Below, piece after piece: positions 1 to 10,822 of a stretch of DNA of 64,000 bases; the first letter of the stretch is position 1; each line of letters begins with the position of its first letter. Under the pieces are notes generated by a model that was given only the letters and a program-made list of their open reading frames with translations, was not told where the DNA came from and made no database searches. The stretch comes from Falciphora oryzae. Taxonomy: Eukaryota > Ascomycota > Sordariomycetes > Magnaporthales > Magnaporthaceae. Made by a program: the position numbers and the translations under genes. Location of the stretch: NCBI GenBank assembly GCA_000733355.1, contig JNVV01000002.1:607626-671625 (forward strand), read 5' to 3'.

Positions 1-1606
1 CAGCCGCGCGGGACCGGCGCCGCAGCGGCATCGTCGAGGGCAAGGGCGACGGCCCGCTCGACGCCCTGCGCATGCTCAGCCGGCGTCTGGCGCCCCTGTC
101 GCAGCGCGTCGTGACCTCGTCGTCCCCCGGCGACACGCCCCGCCCTGACAACAGCAGCGTCACGGGCGAGGTGGGCCGCCGGCGGGACCCGTCTGGGATG
201 TTCATCGACGACGACGATGACGACGACGACGACGACTCGGGCTTCATCAAGCGCCGGCCGCGCCTGTCGCTGCCCATCGACGCCGGCGACGACGACGAGG
301 CGGACCTGCAGCGCCCGCAGCTGTCCGGGCTGGTGGACGACCACACCATGCTCTCGGTCGAGGCGCCGCGCCGCGCCGTCAGCGAGCAGCCGGGCGGCTG
401 GAGCCGCTTCGACCGCGAGAGCCTGCGTATGAGCGACTTCTTCGGCGGCCGCCTTGACCTGTCGGACGAGTTTGGCCCACCCGACGATGCCAGCGGGGTG
501 ATACCGCCGCTCTTTGGCGACATGGAGGACGGCAATCGTGCGCGGAGAGACGAAGACGACACTTATGAACGGTATGTTGATCTGCCCATATACCACACGA
601 ATGTGTGCGCTAAACCCAGGCCGTTCATGCCACACAGACTCGACTCCCCCGCCGGTCGGCGGGAGACACTTGGACCTAGCCGCCAGAGCGACTTTGGCAC
701 GATCGAGGTTCCGCTCGACGTGGACAGTCCCTTTAGGCTTGAGCCGCAGATCAACGACACCTCCGAGATGCCCGGTCTGGTGTTTGACGATGACGATGAC
801 GACCGCGGAAACTCGCCCTTAGCCTCCGGGTCGCCTCTGGCCTACCCGGACCAGGACGACGACGTACCCGGCGCAGACGACCATGGCGTGAACGACGATG
901 CCTCGGCAGACGGGGACGGCGATCTAGAAGAAGCGACGACGTCAGGCACGGCGTTTGCCGCTGCCGCCGCACGGAGGCCGGGCCAGAGGCTCGGCGTCAA
1001 GGACGGCAAGCCCAACAAGAAGGGCCTCCGGCTGTCCAAGCACGGGAACCCGGTGCCCTCGCTGCCGCCCGCCGTGGTCAAGCGCCTGGCCGAGGCCATG
1101 GCACGGACAAGCGGCGTGGTCGGCAACGCAAAGATCACCCCGGAGACGCTCCGGGCCCTCATGCAGGCGACGGACTGGTTCTTTGAGCAGGTCGGCGGCG
1201 ACCTCCGCGCTCTGGCCCACCACGCCGGGAGGAAGACGATCGAGACTAGTGACGTGGCCATGCTGATGAAGAGGTATGTCGTGGCTTTATTTACCCCTAT
1301 CCTGTCGGAATCCCTAAAGTATCCGGGTATTTACCTGTATAGGGGGGTTGCTTCACTTCTACACGTGACGCAACCCTTACAGAGTATTCATACAGTATGG
1401 TTTTGGTGGCCAGGAGGCTAACTCATCCCACCACCCGATCCTTTAGACAACGGCAGATAGACTCCCAGACGACTGTTTTCTCGCTCGCCCAACGACACCT
1501 ACCCAGAGAGCTCCTGCAGGAGCTGCGAATGCCGCCTCGGGCGCCTCCCAAAAAGCGTCGCCGGGAGGCTCGTCAGGCCGCGGCAGACGATGATGACGAG
1601 ACTTGA
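1..1606 (+). CDS. CENP-T, inner kinetochore histone-fold protein (5' partial)
   Basis: Exons 1(frame from 3)..1273 and 1447..1606; about 476 residues lie in the window and the reading frame is still open at the left edge, so the N-terminus is missing. The last ~120 residues form a CENP-T type histone fold: a run from LPPAVVKRLAEAM through KITPETLRALMQAT and HHAGRKTIETSDVAMLMKR, then, after the intron, QRQ and LAQRHLPRELL, which matches the conserved end of vertebrate CENP-T. Splicing AG|A restores an Arg codon across the intron (donor GTATGT, acceptor TTTAG). The upstream part is acidic and disordered, with a run of ten Asp from a GAC/GAT repeat near 208-238. By family knowledge CENP-T pairs with CENP-W, contacts centromeric DNA, and recruits Ndc80/Mis12 through its N-terminus. 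It converges on the next gene, with 142 nt between stop codons. Confidence 0.85.
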
Positions 1607-1748
1607 GTGGAGCGAGATCAAAATGAGGCAACAACTCGAGTCGTCATCCTCTATTTTGCTGAGCTTCGAGGTCCACTCACGCCGTGCACAACCCGGGATG
1701 ATAATATAGCATGCCGTGAGAGCACGTGTCTACGCCCTGGGTTCAGGC

Positions 1749-3138
1749 TTACCATCCCTTGTTCATGCGAACACGGCGGGCTACATCTGACGGTGGCTTC
1801 TTGACCACCATCCAGAACATTATAGAAGTGGCGGCAGCGAGGCCATACCTTGCAGGATGGCAGAAAGTATCAGCGGCCAGGCCCGAGGGTTGGGTGGAAG
1901 ATATTGACGTGTGGCACAAGCAAGAAAATGCAGTGTGCAACGACACTATCCGAACAAGCATGACAGCAGAAGGAGAGGAAGGGGGAGGTGCTTACCAGGT
2001 GAAGATGTATTGGGCGTGGTTGTTCCTCAGGTTCACCTCAGGGGCCCTGCCGATCGGGATGCCCCTGGTCTGCATATCTAGGACTTCGAGGAGACCGGGC
2101 TCTGGAAAGGGCAGGCCAGGCCATCCGGTCAGCAATGGAGACTTATTTTGTAACGAGATGGCAAAGATGAAGAGGGAAGAGCCTCAGGGCGCGAACTGAA
2201 GTCCCCGCTGAACGCATTAGAAAAAAGAATCCCAAACTCACCCATTGTTGCCTCGATCCATATAGGCTGGCTACCAGTCAGGCTAGCCATCTGCTCGACG
2301 TCGGGGAAGTAGAACTCGCCCTTGTCGGGCCTGTTGTCGGGCGTGAACATGTTCTTCTTCCACGGCTTGCGCAGCAAACCCTCGACGCGGACCGGGCCCT
2401 CGACCAGCCCGCCACGGCGCCGGCGCGCCCTCTGGTCGGCCAGGGTCTTGCTGATCCAGCCGCGGTTGACCAGCACCGGCGGCGGCGGCTGCGAACCCTC
2501 GGGGACCTCCATCTCAAAGGGCGTGACGACCATGAACCCCTGCTCGCCGTCCTTGACTCGGGGGCCAATTAGCATCTCCTGGTCGTGGCGGAAGCGGCCC
2601 GTGGCGTAGACGCGGCGGTAGTCGAAGTCGTCGACGGCGGCCGGGTCGACGCGGGGCGGCAGCGGGAGGGGCGGGCGCACGAGCCGGTCCTCGCACTTGG
2701 CGATCAGGTCCGTCTTCCATTTCAGGCGGTACACCTGCCAGGTGCCCAGTACCAGCGCCGTTATGGGGATGATGGCTAAGTAGTAAAACGAGAGGAGTTT
2801 GTCAGTTGCTGCTGCTGTCGTTGTTGTTGGGGTTTGCGCGCCGGAGGAGGGGCCGGGGAGAAAGTTAAAGTGGTACCGAGTATGATCAGGCCCGGGCCGT
2901 GCCTCCTCCCTGACCGCACGAGCTCGGGCGGGTTGTCTATTACCGAGGTCCAATTCGGGTCGTCGGCCGGCTGTTGCTGCTGTGACCGGGCTCTGGGGCT
3001 CGAGGATATCGGCCGTCTAGCTGTGAAGCGCTGCGGAGACGGGCGGGCGGCGGCTTCTGACTGCTGTAGGCGCTGCAGGCCTCTGATGGCCCTTTGCGCC
3101 GCCGACGGCCGCAGAAGGCACTGCGCTGCTGCCCTCAT
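1749..3138 (-). CDS. shy1: SHY1/SURF1 cytochrome c oxidase assembly protein
   Basis: Exons (transcript order) 3138..2877, 2775..2242, 2101..1996 and 1848..1749; 333 residues, the usual size for fungal Shy1. It begins with a basic, Ser/Gln-rich mitochondrial presequence. The first membrane segment follows (LIILAIIPITALVLGTW, rebuilt exactly across intron 1), then the SURF1 signature region (GTWQVYRLKWK, DYRRVYATGRF, VNRGWI), the NLRNNHAQYIFTW block, and a second membrane segment ending in VVKKPP. All three junctions keep conserved residues: LIIL|A, ATM|E and FTW|Y. Family role: inner-membrane chaperone that inserts haem a/a3 and helps assemble Cox1 in complex IV. It shares a 687-nt divergent promoter region with the UBX gene. 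Confidence 0.95.
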
Positions 3139-3825
3139 TTTTTCTCGGCGCCGACGCGGTCGACTTCGGTTGCTCGGGCGATTAGGTGCGCATTGGCCTC
3201 GGAGACAGATGTATTCGGAGTCGGCGGATGGCAGTATGCTTCATCTAATCTCTGGTGCGACATCATCACAGTCGCGCCGGGCTCAGGAACCAGGCGCTGA
3301 CAAAAGCCCCACTAAGCCACGTGCGACCGTGGGTTTGCTGAAAATCGCTGGCGTTTTAGTGCGCATGTTGCCCGATTGGTCCCTGAAGCTCAGAGCTACA
3401 AGGAGCTCTGACACTGGAGCTGTGTGAGCTCCGTCGTGCTGGTGCTTTCATTCACTCAACCCGATCGTAGGTGCGCTCGCCCGACCACGTTTACATCATC
3501 AAGCTTCACTGCCCGACGTCAACCGTGGCGACGTTGAGCCTTTGTTTCCTTTCGTCCTGTTCGTGTTCGAACGCACAAGACTTGACCGACTCTCATTCCA
3601 CCCCACCCAGATCATTCATTTTCATTCCAGCACCACCTTACGGATCTGCGCTAGCATTCAAACCGACACTCACCCACTCGCTCATCCAATACCAGACCTC
3701 CACCACAGCCCCTTGGCGCTGCCGGGGACAGCTGCACGTCACTTTCTCCACATAGAATCTCACCGACCAGCAGCCTTTGAACTGAGATTCTTTCTCGGCA
3801 GGGTGATTCAGCGATATCCGCCAGG
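3139..3825. other. Divergent intergenic region shy1 / UBX gene
   Basis: 687 nt between two divergent start codons, so it holds both promoters and both 5' leaders. The part nearest the + strand gene (about 3440-3780) is pyrimidine-rich with many CCACC/CATC runs, typical of a fungal 5' leader. I see no TATA box at a convincing distance and no further gene. Confidence 0.6.
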
Positions 3826-5593
3826 ATGTTCTTTCAGGGCACCCTGCAAGAGGGCATTGCCGCCGCCGTGCAAGAGGCCAAGTTGGTCGTTTGCTTCGTC
3901 ACAGGTATTATTATACTATGATGTGCTATCCCGTTCTGGACTGCCGGGCATCTTTCATGGCCCTCAGCCATGCTAACTCCAGCCTTCGCCAGACGACGGA
4001 ACCGAGAGCAAGCTATGGGAAGAAGACTTCCTTACCGACAGCTCTGTAGGCTACTCTCCGGCCTTCAATGACTGCTCCATCCCTAAGGAATGTTACCTCC
4101 ACCAAAGTCTAACCACGTGCCCCTCATCCCTAGGTTGAATCTTCTTTGAGGGCGGAAGCCGTTCTACTCCGCCTGAAGGCAGGCTCGGAGGAGGCAAAGT
4201 ATCTCGCAGCAATCTTCCCTATTCCCAAGACTCCGACGCTCGTCCTGATCAGGTAGGTGCTAGTACTAATACTCCAAGTGATGTTCCGGGAGGAAGAAGC
4301 CTGCTGACTAGACGACGCCCGATAGGAATGGTGAACTTAAGGAGTACATCGCCGCCGGGACTGTTAGAGAAGAGTTCCTGAGGAGGGTTCGCAAGTCTTT
4401 GGGCATCATGCCGCCAAGTGATCCGGCCCAGCCAGAGCCGGAACAGCAACCACAGCAGCCGCCTGTGGGTCATCGTTCGGCAGGCGTCGATGCTTCCGCG
4501 CGAGATTTCTCAAGCGGCACATCCAGCTCGGCATTGGACACCCCGGTATCCAGCAGGCACGATGAACAGCCGGAGCAACAACCGCGTAGCAGCCAGGACA
4601 AGGGCAAAGGAAGGGCCGAGCCCGAGCCGAGCAGCGACAGCGCGGCACCGCAAGCAGGCAAGCCGCACGCCGAGGTGGCAAAGGCCTCGGACGACTACAA
4701 GAGGCGCAAGCTGGAGGCCCAGGAAGAGAGGAGGCGCATCCTCGAGCAGATCGAGCACGACAAGGCGGCTCGAAGGCAGAGGGACGAGCAGCGCAGGGCC
4801 GAGAGGAGAGCTGCCGCTGCCGGCGACGATGGCCAGAATACTGCCGCGAGTAGCCGTCCAGCCGAGACGGTCCAGCCGCCAGCAGGCGCCATAGGCAGCG
4901 CGTCGGCTGCCGCGACGTCCCGGCAGAGCAAGACGTGCGCGCTGCAGGTGCGCGACTTTGGCGGCTCCACCATCCGCACGCGCCTGCCGAGCAGCGGCAC
5001 GCTGAGGAAGGAGGTCAGGGAGTGGGTGGATGCTAGCCGTGTCGCGTCGGGCCGGGCCAAGGACCCTTACCTCTTCAAGGTCGTGCTCACGCCGCTGCCG
5101 AACCGGACGATCGAGGAGACGGAGGAGGACCAGCCGCTCGCAGATCTCGGGTTAGCGCCGTCCTCCACCCTCATCCTCGTGCCTGTGCGCCGGTTCGCGA
5201 CGGCCTACGGCGGCTCCGGTGCTGCTTCCGGGGGCCTGTTCGCTAGTCTCTGGGCTGCGATCATCAGTTTCTTGAACCCTATCATCCTGTTCTTCCGGGC
5301 TTTCACGACGCGGCAGGAGCAGCTCCAGGCCGAAGAGGAAATCAGACTGGCCAGGCTCGATCGCTCTCGTCAGCAGCAGGACCAGCTATCGAACCCGGCC
5401 GGCCGGCAAGAGCAAGGAAACGCCAGAGTCACTGGCTTCCGCAACCCCAACGACGACAGGAGAGATCAGCAGCTATACAATGGCAATTCGGTAGGTGTTC
5501 ACTTGGGAGCCCCTTATTCCTATTTTATGACGTAACACCAACTGACATTTCCCCTCCCAGCTCAACTTCGAGCCGAGACCCGATGAAGAATGA
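3826..5593 (+). CDS. UBXN4/erasin-like UBX-domain protein (ER-associated degradation)
   Basis: Exons 3826..3904, 3993..4045, 4134..4252, 4326..5490 and 5561..5593; 482 residues. The N-terminal thioredoxin-like UAS region starts MFFQGTLQEGIAAAVQ and runs through FVTDDGTESKLWEEDF and the cis-Pro-type PKTPTLVLIRNGE segment, as in human UBXN4. A charged coiled-coil (about 205-245, rich in RRKLEAQEERRR-type sequence) follows, then a UBX fold at about 285-373. A hydrophobic hairpin comes next (SLWAAIISFLNPIILFF, about 386-404), likely the ER-membrane anchor. The small last exon adds NFEPRPDEE. Four introns cluster in the first 500 nt, which is why the N-terminus is easily missed. Family role: UBX binds Cdc48/p97 and tethers it to the ER for degradation of misfolded proteins. 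Confidence 0.85.
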
Positions 5594-5933
5594 ACACTCT
5601 ACCGTCGTGGGTCTTGTTGGATTAGCCATTGCTTCATATCTGTCTTGATTTCATCAGATGTATATATACGATGTGGAGCGGAATCGTCCAATGCTAGTGT
5701 AATATTACAGAGCACAAAGGAAAAGGAGAAGCGAGGACTCTGACACGCCGCGATGCTACGATGCTCTAGGCGTAGCTTTTCTCCGCTCTGATTTTTTTTG
5801 CTCTTTATTTTTTTTTCTCTTCCCACGCCTAGTCAATTCAGAATACGCCTGGTTTTTATGATTCAGGTTCCCATCCTTTCATATGCTGTCCACACACACC
5901 CTACGAGGCCCGGGGACTGTCCGACCTCATCCT
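5594..5933. other. Convergent 3' region, UBX gene / mix17
   Basis: 340 nt between two convergent stop codons. It contains AT-rich 3'-UTR sequence with T tracts near 5790-5820. No gene is visible. Confidence 0.6.
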
Positions 5934-6506
5934 CTAGTACTGGCTGGCGGCGGCCTGGCAGGCCTTGAGCTGCTCCAGGTACCAGTTGCAGATCTGCATG
6001 TTGCCGCCGTTCTCGTCCATGCACTTTGTGAAGTTCTGAGTGGCGCCGGCGCAGTTGTTGCCCCATTGGCTGTTCTGGGCCTGCTGGGACGGCGCGGCGG
6101 CGGCGGGCTCGGCCGGGGCCGAGGAGCCGCCCGTGAACATGCCGCCGATGGCGTGGCCGACGGAGGAGCCGATTGCGACACCACTGCAACCCTCATCTCT
6201 CGGGTTAGCCTGTGTGTTGCCTTTCCGTCCCTAAGCAAATCTCGGGACGCCACCGGGTAGCATCGGCCGAGCCGGTGAGGGGAAGAAACAAAAAATGAGT
6301 ACGGGAACGTACGCGGCGGTGCTGGCCATCTGACCAAACAGACCCGGGCCCTGGGACGGGGCGCCGGCGGCCGGCGGGGGAGGAGCGGCGTGCTGCTGGG
6401 TCGGGGCGGCGTAGGTGGTCGCGGGCCTGGTCGGCTGCTGCTGCGTGGGGGGCTTGGCCGGAGCGGACGGGCGGGCGGCGGGACGGGCGGGGCGCGAGCG
6501 AGCCAT
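5934..6506 (-). CDS. mix17: MIX17, twin CX9C mitochondrial intermembrane-space protein (CHCHD2/10 family)
   Basis: Exons 6506..6313 and 6183..5934; 147 residues. The Ala/Pro/Arg-rich N-terminus resembles a mitochondrial targeting sequence. The conserved glycine-rich hydrophobic segment MASTAAGVAIGSSVGHAIGG is restored exactly by splicing GC|T across the single intron (donor GTACGT). The C-terminal CHCH domain has both pairs, CAGATQNFTKC and CNWYLEQLKAC, each C-x9-C. Family knowledge: imported through Mia40/Erv1 oxidative folding, located in the intermembrane space, linked to respiratory-chain and cristae maintenance. The gene lies tail-to-tail with the UBX gene and in the same direction as the gene behind it. 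Confidence 0.93.
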
Positions 6507-6998
6507 CTTGGAGGTGGAGGAGAGAAGGGCGAGACCGGAACAAGTCGTAGAACGAGAGGGGCCCGTTTCTTGCGAAAAAGATTGGCGTTTGTTGAGGCGC
6601 GGTAGCGGTGGTTGGATGGACGGCGGAGTGTGGAAAATGGGTGGGCGGATGGATGGCAATTGGTGCAGGGACCGAGATCGATCCAAGAACTGGAAGGTTC
6701 CTCAGTGGAGGATTTTGTCGGTGGAGCCGCAGTGGGGCACGCTGCGGTGCCGGTCCTGCATTGAGTCCGACGTGTGTTCACTCACGTGATACCCTTCCGC
6801 AGCACCTGACAGTGGTTAGCATAGGGGTGGGTAATCAATGCCAGCGTTGTATTGAAGACCTAGGAGGTATCTCGAATAACCAGCGATTTCATGACTAACC
6901 AAGTCCCAGAACCTTCAGGAAGAAACACTATTCTGATGCTTTTTGCGTCCATCCTTCATCCGCGCAGTCCTAAAGTGAGATTCAAGGAACACGCCGCC
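6507..6998. other. Intergenic region, mix17 promoter and LRP1 3' end
   Basis: 492 nt between two minus-strand genes. The part next to 6506 should hold the mix17 promoter and leader, the part next to 6999 the LRP1 3' UTR. No further gene is supported. Confidence 0.5.
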
Positions 6999-7699
6999 TT
7001 ACTTGGAGGCTTTGGAGGTGCTGTGTTTCTTCCGCTTCGCCTTGGAGTCCGATTTACCGCTGGCATCACTAGTGTCAGCGGATGGACTAGCCTCCTCGGC
7101 AGCGCGGCGTTTCCTGATAACCGCCTTTGCGCGCTCCTTGGCTAGAAGCTCTTTCAGGCTGTTGCTAAGCTCTCGGTTGTTCTCATCCGCCTGAGGGGGT
7201 GATTCGGGTTAATCGGAGAGTGTCTAAATATGAACAAGATAAGGACGAGAGCAGTAGGTAAGGGCAAAACTGACCAGGTCCGCCCGGATGAAGCGGATTG
7301 CCGCCTGTTTGTTGATGGTGGCGTTCTCAGGCCGCGGCTCTACAGGAGTCTCGGCCTTCGTGATCTTCTCAAAGTACTGCCGCGTCCGCGTCAGCTCCTT
7401 GAAGACATCGTGGTTCTTCGCATCCACACCCTCCAAACGCAGGGCGCCTATATCATCGTTAGTCTTGTGCATGCACATGAAAGGTTTTCATCAGGCATGA
7501 GGAGAAGGGACATACTAAAAAGGAGTGACTCGATGGAGTATGCGAGGAGAACATTGAGCTTCGCCTGGTCCAGCACAGGGAGTTTGGACGATATCTCGGC
7601 GAAGTTCTCGAGCAGGGGCTTCAGGTCGCCTTCGAGAGTTGTGACGCTGTCGGCAAGGCCCTCGACCATGGCATCGAATGCCGTGTCTTCGGCACTCAT
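6999..7699 (-). CDS. lrp1: LRP1/C1D family nuclear exosome cofactor (Sas10/C1D domain)
   Basis: Exons 7699..7516, 7447..7275 and 7190..6999; 182 residues. The Sas10/C1D domain covers most of exons 1-2: an N-terminal helix with LEGDLKPLLENFAEI, then YSIESLLFSALRLEGVDAK (rebuilt across intron 1), HDVFKELTRTRQYFEKI, and KQAAIRFIRADL at the end of exon 2. The third exon is a basic Lys/Arg/Ser tail ending KHSTSKASK, fitting RNA or nuclear association. Family role: Lrp1/Rrp47 binds the N-terminus of Rrp6 and nucleic acid and guides 3' processing of rRNA, snRNA and snoRNA. I chose the ATG at 7699 because homologues start a few residues before this acidic helix. Confidence 0.88.
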
Positions 7700-8419
7700 C
7701 CTGGCTTTTGGCGCTGACGAAATCGACAGACGCGGACCCCGAAGTTGTGGATAGACCTGAGCGGCTTTTGCTGGGTTCTGAGAGACAGCCGGCCGTATTC
7801 TGGGGGTTTTTTTATGTCCTCCCGGCCTGCTGCAGTCCCTGGGCAGGCGGAAGTACCGATTGCAGCCAAGTTTGCGCGCGCCCAACTAGCGGGACGTCAC
7901 GCAGAGGAGTGGGGCTGTGCAACGCCGCAGAGTGGGCCTTGACGTCCATTGGCGCAACTGAGAGGATTGACAGGAGAAAAAAAATCGCATCAAAGATATT
8001 GCCGATCACGAGAAATCCCTCCTGAAAGCCCCTCCTCACTGCAGAAACACCAGCGATACCGCTCCGGCTCGGCAACAGCAGCGCCTGCTAGAGCCACCAC
8101 AGTACACCAGTGCGCCATGCGGTTTTGCTAAGCCGGCGCTGTCTGGGCTGGATGGGACTCGGGAATTCGCGGCTGTCCGCGCCGTCATCACAGCGTCGCC
8201 GCCACCACGCTGTCTCGAATACCAGGCGGCCGCGCAGCGCCGCGGCTGTTTGCGCGCCTGCGCCCCAGACTCTCGCGATGGAGCAGCAATAGCGCTACGG
8301 TCGACCGGGCGGCCTCCCAGCCCCAGCATGCCTTCCCGAGTCGACCGTTCCTCACCGGCGAGAGCCTCCTCCCTCCTCTCCCGAGCTTTCATCTCCCCTT
8401 TAGCGTCCCGTCGCTACTC
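7700..8419. other. Divergent intergenic region, lrp1 / PanE-like gene
   Basis: 720 nt between divergent start codons, holding both promoters. I see short A-runs near 7977-7984 but no recognisable core element and no further gene. Confidence 0.5.
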
Positions 8420-9991
8420 ATGCCGACTCTCCCTTCGGGCGCCCAAAATATGCGCCACCTATCCCTCATAAAACCGACCAACCCGCCCATATCGCAAGGG
8501 TCCGACCCCTCCCGCCCCGCCACCTGGGAGGACTCTCTCATCCGGGCCGTCCAGGTGGCCGCCGGGCCGGAGGTACCCCCGAACTACGATTTCCCATTCG
8601 GAATACCCGATCTTTTGATCCAAACCAGCTACGATCCGCTTTGGGCGTACCACAACAGGCCACCCCCCATTCCGACCCCTCGCCCAGCCGAACGCGAACG
8701 GGTCGACCGTGGTGACGCAGAAGCGACGCCGAGAAACCTGGAAGCAGAGCCATCTCTTGCGCAAGAGCAGCTGCCGACACTGTTAGAACAGCCGAAGGAC
8801 CTACATTTGACTGGGAACCTCAAGAAGCTAAAAGAGCCCATCCACGTTCTCTGCACGAATGTTCGCGCAAGCTACATCGCCTTCGCCCTGTCCGGCGTGA
8901 GCAACCGGGCGCCACCAGGCCTGATCCTTCCACATACGCAGAGGAAGAAGTATCTGGAAGAAGGCAGACGGGTCAGCGTGCTTCGCCATGGCCTCTGGAA
9001 CGAGTCAAATAATCTGCAGCCAGAGCCTTACCAGTCACTGGTGTACGAGGGCGCCGATAACCATATCGATCATCTGGTGCTTACCACCCAGGCCTGCAAG
9101 ACGGGCCGCTGGCTCGCGACCCTCCTGCCACGCATAGATAGCCGCACCGTACTCTGTCTGATCCAGGACGGACTCGGCGTGCCCGAGCACCTCAACGCGA
9201 CCATATTCCGGAACCCCAGCACACGGCCGAGATACGTGCTGGGCCACATGACCCACCTGCTACGTCACATCAGGAAGCCGCGGGATAGCCGAGACCACTT
9301 CCGCTTCGCGCTAGGCGAAGAGGAGGAATCGGGTGCGCTGCACCTGGCTTCCTACACGCCACGCGAACCGGGCGACGACTTCTCCAGCGAGGCGTCCTTG
9401 GCTGCTAGGCGGTACGGCGGCAGCGAGGGTAAAGGGTGGCCGCGAGCCGAGAGCTTCGTGTACGCCATGTGGCGGGCGCCGCGGCTCAACGTGGTGAACC
9501 ACCCTCTTGGCGAGTTCTTGGCGCGCAAGCTGCCGACCATGGTGTTCCAGTCGGTGGTCGAACCCGTCTCGGCGCTGCTCGATTGCGACTACGGCGAGCT
9601 CTGCCGGAGCCGAGTAGGGCTGAACAAGGTGGAGCAGCTCCTGCACGAGGTGTCACAGGTGATGCTGTCATTGCCGGAGCTTTCGCATGAGCACAAGTTC
9701 CTCGACTACGTGGGCTCGCACAAACTCCGCGGTGACGTGCTGGGCCAACTGCGCAGCACCGAGGCGACGACGGAGAGCGAGATGCGCTGGCTGATCCGCA
9801 ACGCGAGACCGACTAATCTCGACTTCTTGAGTGGTTGGTTCCTCGACCGGGCCAGGGAGGTCGGCGTCGACGTCCCGCACCTCGAGATGACGATCGAGCT
9901 GGTCAAGGGCAAGACCAAGGTCCAGCGGAAGCGGGCCGACAACCTGATCGCGTTCCAGGGCCTGCCCAAGGCGAAGCTCAATTTCTACTGA
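8420..9991 (+). CDS. Ketopantoate-reductase-like (PanE/Cbs2 family) protein
   Basis: Single exon, 523 residues. The core from about residue 140 follows the ApbA/PanE layout: a strand-helix start (IHVLCTNVRASYIAFALSG), then the second Rossmann half HLVLTTQACKTGRWLATLL followed by VLCLIQDGLG, which resembles the K-x-(helix)-LQNG segment of ketopantoate reductases, and a helical C-terminal half. The usual GxGxxG of the NADP site is absent, so catalysis is doubtful. Fungal proteins of this type include Cbs2, a mitochondrial activator of cytochrome b translation, and that role is as likely as an enzymatic one. The first ~135 residues are Pro-rich and look disordered. PanE-like fold is fairly clear; function is open. 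Confidence 0.6.
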   Translation: MPTLPSGAQNMRHLSLIKPTNPPISQGSDPSRPATWEDSLIRAVQVAAGPEVPPNYDFPFGIPDLLIQTSYDPLWAYHNRPPPIPTPRPAERERVDRGDAEATPRNLEAEPSLAQEQLPTLLEQPKDLHLTGNLKKLKEPIHVLCTNVRASYIAFALSGVSNRAPPGLILPHTQRKKYLEEGRRVSVLRHGLWNESNNLQPEPYQSLVYEGADNHIDHLVLTTQACKTGRWLATLLPRIDSRTVLCLIQDGLGVPEHLNATIFRNPSTRPRYVLGHMTHLLRHIRKPRDSRDHFRFALGEEEESGALHLASYTPREPGDDFSSEASLAARRYGGSEGKGWPRAESFVYAMWRAPRLNVVNHPLGEFLARKLPTMVFQSVVEPVSALLDCDYGELCRSRVGLNKVEQLLHEVSQVMLSLPELSHEHKFLDYVGSHKLRGDVLGQLRSTEATTESEMRWLIRNARPTNLDFLSGWFLDRAREVGVDVPHLEMTIELVKGKTKVQRKRADNLIAFQGLPKAKLNFY

Positions 9992-10822
9992 GGCGCTCTG
10001 GGTCTCATTTTATAGTTAAAAGCATTGTCATTTCTTTATCACGGTCGGCGATGCGGCATTCTGGGCGCTATCTCGGGGGTGGGAACGGGTCATGAGGAGG
10101 GTTTTATTATGATGGTTTTCTGTCCCATATCATGGAGCGTCCTGGTCTTGCAGGTTGGACGGCAAGCAGGCCGACCTGGCATAAAACTAGGAGTATGTAC
10201 AAAGCACATTGCATATCATGGATTATATGACACTAATTAGAATGCGGTTTGGATTTCCACGTAGACTGAATCTGACAAAGAGAAAACCAGCTGCGGGTTT
10301 GGCACTCACGCCTTATATGCCATCATCACACCGTTTGCCCCAGAAAGTTAACTCCGCCTGTTAAGGCCGAGGCTTGCCCCCACTAACGCGGGGAAAGCTC
10401 CGAAGCTGCCGCCAGTTTCGTCTCGTCATGCATACTGTGGCGCTGGGTGCGGCCCGTCTCCGATAAGACGACTCGCCATACCTATAACCTGAACAGCGGC
10501 CTCATCTATGCTCTGAAACCCATTAGCAGCTTATGGGCATTAGATGACGGCCTCATTTACTACGAATATCTATTGATGCTTAGTGTACCATTTGTCTATC
10601 TTGCCCTTTTGAACCCTGGCATCTAAACTCTCGATTTCCGAGATAAGCAAGAAATAAGTGCTTGCCACTCAGTCGACTTTTGAGTTCTTTTTGGCTCGGA
10701 AGCCGCTGACTGATAACGACACCACATTTCATACTCGCAAAGCTGGCGCGCAAGTCGTCACTAAGGAAATTAGTTAACATACGCAAGGCTCCGTGGTCGG
10801 CTGCGCTGGCCTGAGGGCTACT
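9992..10822. other. Intergenic region upstream of DCAF-like WD40 gene
   Basis: 831 nt between two + strand genes. It should hold the 3' UTR of the PanE-like gene and the promoter of the WD40 gene. Base composition drops in GC here. I see no gene, tRNA or repeat. Confidence 0.5.
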
